Shown here in pieces: positions 6,079 to 9,225 of a stretch of 9,225 nt of DNA. Each line of letters opens with the position of its first letter. The stretch's first letter is position 1. Position numbers and translations under genes: made by a program. The notes below the pieces were generated by a model. The model had not been told where the DNA came from and did not search any database. It saw only the letters and a program-made list of their open reading frames with translations. This DNA comes from DTU018 sp003444615 (GTDB lineage Bacteria > Bacillota > Syntrophomonadia > Syntrophomonadales > Syntrophomonadaceae), in NCBI GenBank assembly GCA_049656905.1, contig JBASMO010000245.1, positions 1 through 9,225 of the forward strand, in the 5' to 3' direction.

Positions 6079-7371
6079 CTAACTACGGGCAGCCTTGGCC
6101 AGCGCTTGGTCAAGGTCGTAAATGAGATCTCCCACATCTTCAATACCGATGGAGAGCCGGATTTGGTCCGGGGTAACCCCCGCAGCTATTAATTCTTCCT
6201 CTGAAAGCTGGGAATGGGTGGTGCTGGCGGGATGGATAACCAGGGATTTTGCATCGGCTACATTGGCCAGATGGGAAAATAACTGCAGGCTATTGATAAA
6301 CTTAATACCAGCCTCTAATCCGCCTTTAATTCCAAAGGTAAAGATAGAGCCGCAGCCTTTGGGGAAATATTTTTGGGCAAGATGGTAGTATTTACTGCCT
6401 TCCAGACTGGGATAGTTGACCCAGGCCACCCGGGGATGATCCTGCAGATAGTGGGCTATGGTCTTGGCATTGGCTACATGTCTCTCCACCCTTAACGACA
6501 GGGTTTCCAGCCCCTGCAGCAATAGAAAGGCATTAAAAGGACTGAGGCAGGCACCGGTGTTTCTCAACAGCCCCACCCTGGCTTTGGTTATATAAGCAAC
6601 AGCGCCAACATCAGTTGCATACCTGATACCGTGATAACTGGGGTCAGGCTCGGTAAGGCCGGGAAACTTCCCGCTGGCAGACCAATCAAATTTACCAGAA
6701 TCAACAATGACACCGCCGATAGAAGTCCCATGCCCGCCCATAAACTTAGTAGCCGAGTGAACCACAATATCGGCTCCGAATTCAAAGGGCCTGATCAGGT
6801 AGGGTGTACCAAAAGTATTGTCAACAACAAGGGGAATCCCGTTCTCATGGGCAATAGCCGCTACAGCTTCAATATCGATCAGGTTAATGCCCGGATTGCC
6901 GATGGCTTCTATGTAGACTGCCTTAGTCCTGCTGGTTATGGCCCGGCGGAAATTCTCCGGATCGTCAGGGTTTACGAAATGAACCCTGATACCAAAGGTC
7001 TTGAAGGTATCCGCAAACAAGTTATAGGTACCGCCATAAAGGGTACTGGCGGAAACTATCTCATCCCCGGCCGAGGCTATATTTAAAATGGCATAGGTTA
7101 TAGCCGCCGAACCTGAAGCAGTGGCCAGGCCGCCTACTCCCCCTTCCAGAACCGCTACCCGCTGCTCAAAAACATCAGTGGTGGGGTTCATTATGCGGGT
7201 ATATATGTAGCCTGCTTCTTTCAGGGCAAACAAATCAGCGGCATGCTGGACATCTCTAAATACATAAGAAGTGGTCTGGTAAATAGGCACTGCCCGTGCG
7301 CCTGTGGTGGGATCGGCCACCTGCCCAGCGTGAACCTGAAGAGTATCAAATTTCCATTTTCTTTGACTCAT
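6079..7371 (-). CDS. metY: O-acetylhomoserine sulfhydrylase (O-acetylhomoserine aminocarboxypropyltransferase) MetY
   Basis: 430 residues from the chosen start. This PLP enzyme of the Cys/Met metabolism family makes homocysteine directly from O-acetylhomoserine and sulfide. Counting from the ATG at 7371, motifs are FDTLQVHAGQ near the start, VPIYQTTSY (28-36), YTRIMNPTTD (57-66), ATASGSAAI (83-91), STLYGGTYN (109-117), VVDNTFGTPYL (182-192) and HSATKFMGGHG with PLP lysine K203 (205-215). The length of about 430, longer than MetB or MetC (about 380-400), fits MetY. An in-frame ATG at 7380 touches the AGGAG (7385-7381), leaving no spacer; the ATG at 7371 has a 9-base spacer and gives the usual MSQRKWKFDT start. 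It leads the operon with cysK and the metA remnant. Because metA is gutted, its acyl-homoserine must come from an enzyme encoded elsewhere, if it is made. Confidence 0.94.
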   Translation of the reverse strand: MSQRKWKFDTLQVHAGQVADPTTGARAVPIYQTTSYVFRDVQHAADLFALKEAGYIYTRIMNPTTDVFEQRVAVLEGGVGGLATASGSAAITYAILNIASAGDEIVSASTLYGGTYNLFADTFKTFGIRVHFVNPDDPENFRRAITSRTKAVYIEAIGNPGINLIDIEAVAAIAHENGIPLVVDNTFGTPYLIRPFEFGADIVVHSATKFMGGHGTSIGGVIVDSGKFDWSASGKFPGLTEPDPSYHGIRYATDVGAVAYITKARVGLLRNTGACLSPFNAFLLLQGLETLSLRVERHVANAKTIAHYLQDHPRVAWVNYPSLEGSKYYHLAQKYFPKGCGSIFTFGIKGGLEAGIKFINSLQLFSHLANVADAKSLVIHPASTTHSQLSEEELIAAGVTPDQIRLSIGIEDVGDLIYDLDQALAKAARS

Positions 7372-7399
7372 AACCTTCATCTCCTAATATTTATTATTC

Positions 7400-7516
7400 C
7401 TAGCGATTTAATAGACTATGAGTAAAAAATTTTTTATCTCCTCCCGGTTGGATAGAACAACCCACTCCTACTCCCCATAGCCAGTAGCACGTACCTTTTT
7501 CCTCAGATACCTGCAT
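7400..7516 (-). CDS. Possible small leader ORF before metY, 38 codons
   Basis: The frame runs from the ATG at 7516 to TAG at 7400 and lies wholly inside the predicted metY leader transcript, about 30 bases before metY. An AGGGGG stands 10-11 bases before the ATG. The peptide contains GTCYWLWGVGVGCSIQPGG, with two cysteines, three aromatic residues in the CYWLW run and many glycines, and shows no signal peptide. I recognise no family. It could be a regulatory leader peptide sensing cysteine supply, but the two cysteines are not in a run as in classical attenuators. It may also be chance. Confidence 0.25.
   Translation of the reverse strand: MQVSEEKGTCYWLWGVGVGCSIQPGGDKKFFTHSLLNR
7423..7480 (-). 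promoter_or_regulatory. Possibly structured metY leader RNA
   Basis: Within the leader, CTATGGG (7480-7474) can pair with CTCATAG (7422-7416) on the transcript strand to enclose a GGTTG/CAACC hairpin (7462-7446). Further features are a strong but unused GGGAGGAG (around 7446-7439) and a perfect 14-base A/T palindrome TAAAAAATTTTTTA (7423-7436). The structure is hand-made and matches no riboswitch class that I know. Confidence 0.25.
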
Positions 7517-7567
7517 CAAGCAACACCCCCTGTCAGTTTTCTGATACTCTACTATTTTAATAGGAAT

Positions 7568-7596
7568 AGTATATGATAAGCAATGTACAAAAACAA
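7568..7596 (-). promoter_or_regulatory. Putative promoter of the metY-cysK operon
   Basis: On the minus strand TTGTTT (7596-7591) is followed after exactly 17 bases by TATACT (7573-7568). Transcription would begin near 7560 and give a leader of about 190 bases before the metY start codon. Confidence 0.5.
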
Positions 7597-7679
7597 CCAC
7601 TAAATAAGTTTTCCAAATTTATAGATGCCAACTGCAGATGCAAAGTAACCAGGATTTGACCTTCCTCAATTCTTGAGAG

Positions 7680-7725
7680 TTCTTTGTTTCTTTGATAATA
7701 TTATTTCAAAGATTCTTTGTATAAT
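7680..7725 (+). promoter_or_regulatory. Promoter and repeated-box operator of the toxin-antitoxin operon
   Basis: A perfect TATAAT (7720-7725) lies about 45 bases before the antitoxin start; the -35 element is poor. TTCTTTG occurs three times (7680-7686, 7688-7694, 7713-7719), and the inverted form TCAAAG (7706-7711) forms two overlapping inverted repeats: CTTTGA-N10-TCAAAG (7690-7711) and CAAAG-ATT-CTTTG (7707-7719). The last box abuts the -10. This is the expected layout for an operator bound by the dimeric antitoxin, giving autorepression. Confidence 0.55.
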
Positions 7726-7769
7726 TATATTTGACCAGGCATATACTACCGAAGGAAGGAGGATCACTA

Positions 7770-8144
7770 ATGCCGCCAGTGAAAAGAAAAGGAGAGGGCT
7801 CCGTGCTAAAAAAACGCATTTCTGTGTCTAAAAAACGTCAAATCACTATCCCTATTGAGTTTTATAACAGCCTGGGTATCGATAGAGAAGTGGAATGCTA
7901 TATCCATAACAACGCTATCGTCATTCGTCCCGTTCGTGATAGCAGCGGTGAATTTGACGAAGAAATCCTGGCTGACTTAATAGCCCAAGGCCTTTCCGGG
8001 CAAGAACTCCTTGACAAATTCAAGGAAGCCCGCCGCCAAATCCGACCCGCTGTAGAACGCTTGCTTGATGAGGCCCGTCTTGCTGCTAAGGGCCAGGCAT
8101 CAAGTGAAACTTATGAAGATGTTTTTGGCCCGGAGGCAGACTAA
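7770..8144 (+). CDS. AbrB/SpoVT/MazE-type antitoxin
   Basis: 124 residues from the ATG at 7770. Residues about 12-56 form a swapped-hairpin AbrB domain, with the typical RISVSKKRQITIPIEFYNSLGI (starting at residue 16) and a second strand pair VECYIHNNAIVIRPV (41-55). The remaining 70 residues are helical and charged, with an acidic end (ETYEDVFGPEAD), as expected for an antitoxin tail that wraps the toxin. AAGGAGG (7756-7762) is 7 bases from the ATG; an upstream in-frame TTG at 7731 lies too near the -10 box (TATAAT, 7720-7725) to be in the transcript with a leader, so it was not used. The stop codon overlaps the ATG of the toxin gene (TAATG), so translation is probably coupled. It should neutralise the toxin and repress the operon. 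It could instead be a plain regulator, but the overlap with a RelE-like gene argues for an antitoxin. Confidence 0.85.
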   Translation: MPPVKRKGEGSVLKKRISVSKKRQITIPIEFYNSLGIDREVECYIHNNAIVIRPVRDSSGEFDEEILADLIAQGLSGQELLDKFKEARRQIRPAVERLLDEARLAAKGQASSETYEDVFGPEAD

Positions 8145-8446
8145 TGACCAAATTAATCATTTTGCCTCCCGCAGCTCGCTATCTAAAAAAGATAAAAGAT
8201 AAACCGCTGAAAGATAAATTTAGAGCAGCTATTGATCAGATCCAAATAGAACCCTATTGTGGTGACCCCAAAACTGGCGATCTTGCCGGCATTTATTGTT
8301 ACGATTTTTTCTATAACAAAACCAAATATGAAATTGCCTATACCATTATTGAGGAAAATGACGAAACCATCGTCGTTATACTTGCAGGTACCCGCGAGAA
8401 CTTCTATGCAGAACTAAAACGCTATATGCAACGTCACCAAAGATAA
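8144..8446 (+). CDS. RelE/ParE-superfamily toxin
   Basis: 100 residues, a normal size for RelE-type toxins. It begins with TKLIILPPAARYLKKIKDK, the usual first strand and helix, and has a central GDPKTGDLAGIYCYDFFYN (40-58) and KYEIAYTI (61-68). It ends in VVILAGTRENFYAELKRY (77-94), typical of the family, with R84, Y88 and nearby basic residues as candidates for the RNA-cutting site. RelE members cleave mRNA on the ribosome, whereas ParE members poison gyrase; the RENFY end favours the RelE-like side but this is not certain. It overlaps the antitoxin gene by one base and has no Shine-Dalgarno sequence just before its own ATG apart from GGAGG within the antitoxin's last codons (8133-8137, CGGAGGC), about 7 bases upstream, which would serve well. 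Confidence 0.87.
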   Translation: MTKLIILPPAARYLKKIKDKPLKDKFRAAIDQIQIEPYCGDPKTGDLAGIYCYDFFYNKTKYEIAYTIIEENDETIVVILAGTRENFYAELKRYMQRHQR

Positions 8447-8657
8447 TTTCTTCTGGCTTTTATAACCCCATCTCCCTCTTGGGGGGAGTCGAACCCCTTC
8501 GCTCAGTTCAACGCTTCCTCCTGTGCTAACACCTTAATCCGAGTACAAATTTTTTGCTATAAGGCTTTACCTATCTTTTCCTGGAATTCAAAATTCTATG
8601 CTTTCACATATTTCTTAGCGTAAAATTACTTTGATAAAAAGAAGCAGAAAAATAAAT
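8447..8657. other. Intergenic region between the toxin gene and the insertion sequence
   Basis: A GC-rich patch (8466-8497) can fold into competing stems: UCUCCC with GGGGGA, or GGGG-AGTCGAA-CCCC. Neither is followed by a T run, so a terminator is doubtful. The second stem looks like a tRNA T-arm on the minus strand, but no complete tRNA can be built around it. The rest is AT-rich, and I see nothing else in it. Confidence 0.5.
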
Positions 8658-8726
8658 AAGAGAATCTCCTTGTGATAATATAGAGATGTCGCAAAGCCCT
8701 ATATTTACAGCAAAGGAGAAACTCTT
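8658..8726 (+). promoter_or_regulatory. IS end complementary to the transposase ribosome binding site
   Basis: AAGAGAATCTCCTT (8658-8671) can pair with AAGGAGAAACTCTT (8713-8726) over 12 of 14 positions, the two central A-A pairs being mismatched. The second segment is the ribosome binding site and spacer directly before the ATG. A transcript entering from outside the element would fold and hide the site. A possible extended -10 promoter inside the element, TGTGATAAT (8671-8679), would start after the first arm and make an open transcript. Confidence 0.55.
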
Positions 8727-9225
8727 ATGGAACTAATTATACAGGAAATTGCAGCAACAATCAGCCAAAGATTCGAAGAAGAGTTAAAAAGACTTTTTAT
8801 CGAGGAAAGAGATATATCTGTTGCTACCAAAGAAATGCTAGATGAAATTGGGATAAAGCTAGTGGCCGAAGCATTAACAAAAATGGACAAGGCAGTAAGG
8901 AATAGTGCGGACAGGAAACGCAACTGGGTGATAAAAAACAAAGCTGACCAAAAGAATCTAGCAACTATTTTTGGTGAAGTCAGCTATAAAAGGACATATT
9001 ATCAGAACAAGAAGACCGGAGAATATTGCTATCTATCAGATGAAATAGTGGGGATAAAAGCACACGACAAGCTTGATACATCTTTAAAGGCAAAATTGAT
9101 CGAAGAAGCCGTCAGTACGCCCTACCGAAGGAGTGGGGAGAAAGCAGCCGAAACAATAAAACTGACGTCACAGACAGTAATGAACACTATCCGCGAGCTG
9201 GGTCATGTAGATAACAGTGCTGTTG
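8727..9225 (+). CDS. ISLre2-family transposase (UPF0236), partial at the 3' end
   Basis: The first 166 residues are visible of a protein that is usually about 450-500 residues, so the catalytic acidic residues are outside the window. The N-terminal part MELIIQEIAATISQRFEEEL, the stretch RNWVIKNKADQKNLATIFGE and the following VSYKRTYYQNKKTGEYCYLS are the family hallmark, as is the helix-turn-helix-like part with KLIEEAVSTPYRRSGEKAAE and LTSQTVMNTIREL. No frameshift or stop is present in the visible part. AAAGGAG (8712-8718) lies 8 bases before the ATG. Such enzymes move their own element by a DDE-type mechanism. Confidence 0.9.
   Translation, partial: MELIIQEIAATISQRFEEELKRLFIEERDISVATKEMLDEIGIKLVAEALTKMDKAVRNSADRKRNWVIKNKADQKNLATIFGEVSYKRTYYQNKKTGEYCYLSDEIVGIKAHDKLDTSLKAKLIEEAVSTPYRRSGEKAAETIKLTSQTVMNTIRELGHVDNSAV

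Larger units (their letters stand above)
7372..7769. other. Divergent regulatory region between metY and the toxin-antitoxin operon
   Basis: The 398 bases hold the metY leader and promoter on the minus strand and the promoter with repeated TTCTTTG boxes of the antitoxin gene on the plus strand. The two promoters do not overlap. Between them is an isolated inverted repeat CTCAA-TTC-TTGAG (7665-7677) of unknown role. I saw no SAM-I (S-box) signature and no T-box core, the usual controls of such genes in Firmicutes. Confidence 0.6.
8658..9225 (+). mobile_element. ISLre2-family insertion sequence, left end and partial body
   Basis: The left end is placed near 8658-8660, where an AAGAGAATCTCCTT motif begins, about 67 bases before an ISLre2-type transposase gene. 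The right end and any target-site duplication lie outside the window, so the exact boundary is not proven. The insertion follows directly on a toxin-antitoxin operon. Confidence 0.7.

Noticed and set aside
6631..7086. 151-codon plus-strand frame
   Set aside because: It is antisense to metY and lacks a ribosome binding site.
7381..7600. SAM riboswitch or T-box before metY
   Set aside because: The conserved cores of both elements were sought on the minus strand and not found.
8480..8560. tRNA gene on the minus strand
   Set aside because: A T-arm-like hairpin is present, but no matching acceptor stem, anticodon arm or D-arm could be placed upstream.
8705..8941. 78-codon minus-strand frame with hydrophobic content
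   Set aside because: It is antisense to the transposase start; its hydrophobicity is a by-product of the opposite charged coding strand.
1..9225. CRISPR array, phage genes or a new defence island
   Set aside because: No regularly spaced identical repeats and no phage or defence-type proteins are present; the only accessory items are the Arr fusion, the toxin-antitoxin pair, the REP-like repeats and the insertion sequence.

Overview
The window looks like chromosomal DNA from an anaerobic, spore-former-type Firmicute (class Clostridia, Peptococcaceae/Desulfotomaculales-like). This is inferred from the protein families, the strong AGGAGG ribosome binding sites, the minimal iscR-iscS-iscU cluster without hscAB/fdx, REP-like 'ACCGTCCCC' repeats and an ISLre2-family transposase. 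No marker gene fixes the genus. The metabolic core (about 1030-7380) is clearly more GC-rich than the flanks, which carry accessory genes.

Layout. (1) 1-602, minus strand: the N-terminal part of a rifampin ADP-ribosyltransferase (Arr) carrying an N-terminal TPR-like domain; it runs off the left edge. (2) 603-1030: AT-rich intergenic DNA with the arr promoter, an orphan minus-strand terminator, a cluster of small REP-like inverted repeats and a good sigma-A-type promoter for the next operon. (3) 1031-4928, plus strand: fdhD, nadA, iscR-type Rrf2 regulator, iscS and iscU, closely spaced. IscS makes persulfide sulfur; IscU builds Fe-S clusters with it; FdhD carries IscS sulfur to formate dehydrogenase; NadA needs a [4Fe-4S] cluster. 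The operon therefore couples the sulfur donor to its clients. (4) 5010-7371, minus strand, convergent with the first operon: metY, cysK and a 21-codon metA remnant. MetY and CysK put sulfide into homocysteine and cysteine, and cysteine is the substrate of IscS. The metA remnant joins the normal MetA N-terminus in frame to the normal MetA C-terminus, so nearly the whole enzyme has been deleted. (5) 7381-7769: divergent regulatory region with a roughly 190-nt metY leader (containing a possible 38-aa ORF) and, on the other strand, repeated TTCTTTG boxes at the promoter of the next operon. (6) 7770-8446, plus strand: a toxin-antitoxin pair, AbrB/SpoVT-type antitoxin overlapping a RelE-like toxin by one base. 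(7) 8658-9225: left end of an ISLre2-family insertion sequence, whose outer end is complementary to the ribosome binding site of its own transposase; it runs off the right edge.

Most notable: the in-frame gutted metA, the TPR-Arr fusion, the IscR/CymR-like regulator between the Fe-S and cysteine gene clusters, the RBS-sequestering IS end, and the operator-like repeats of the toxin-antitoxin operon. I did not find a clearly new multi-gene system.
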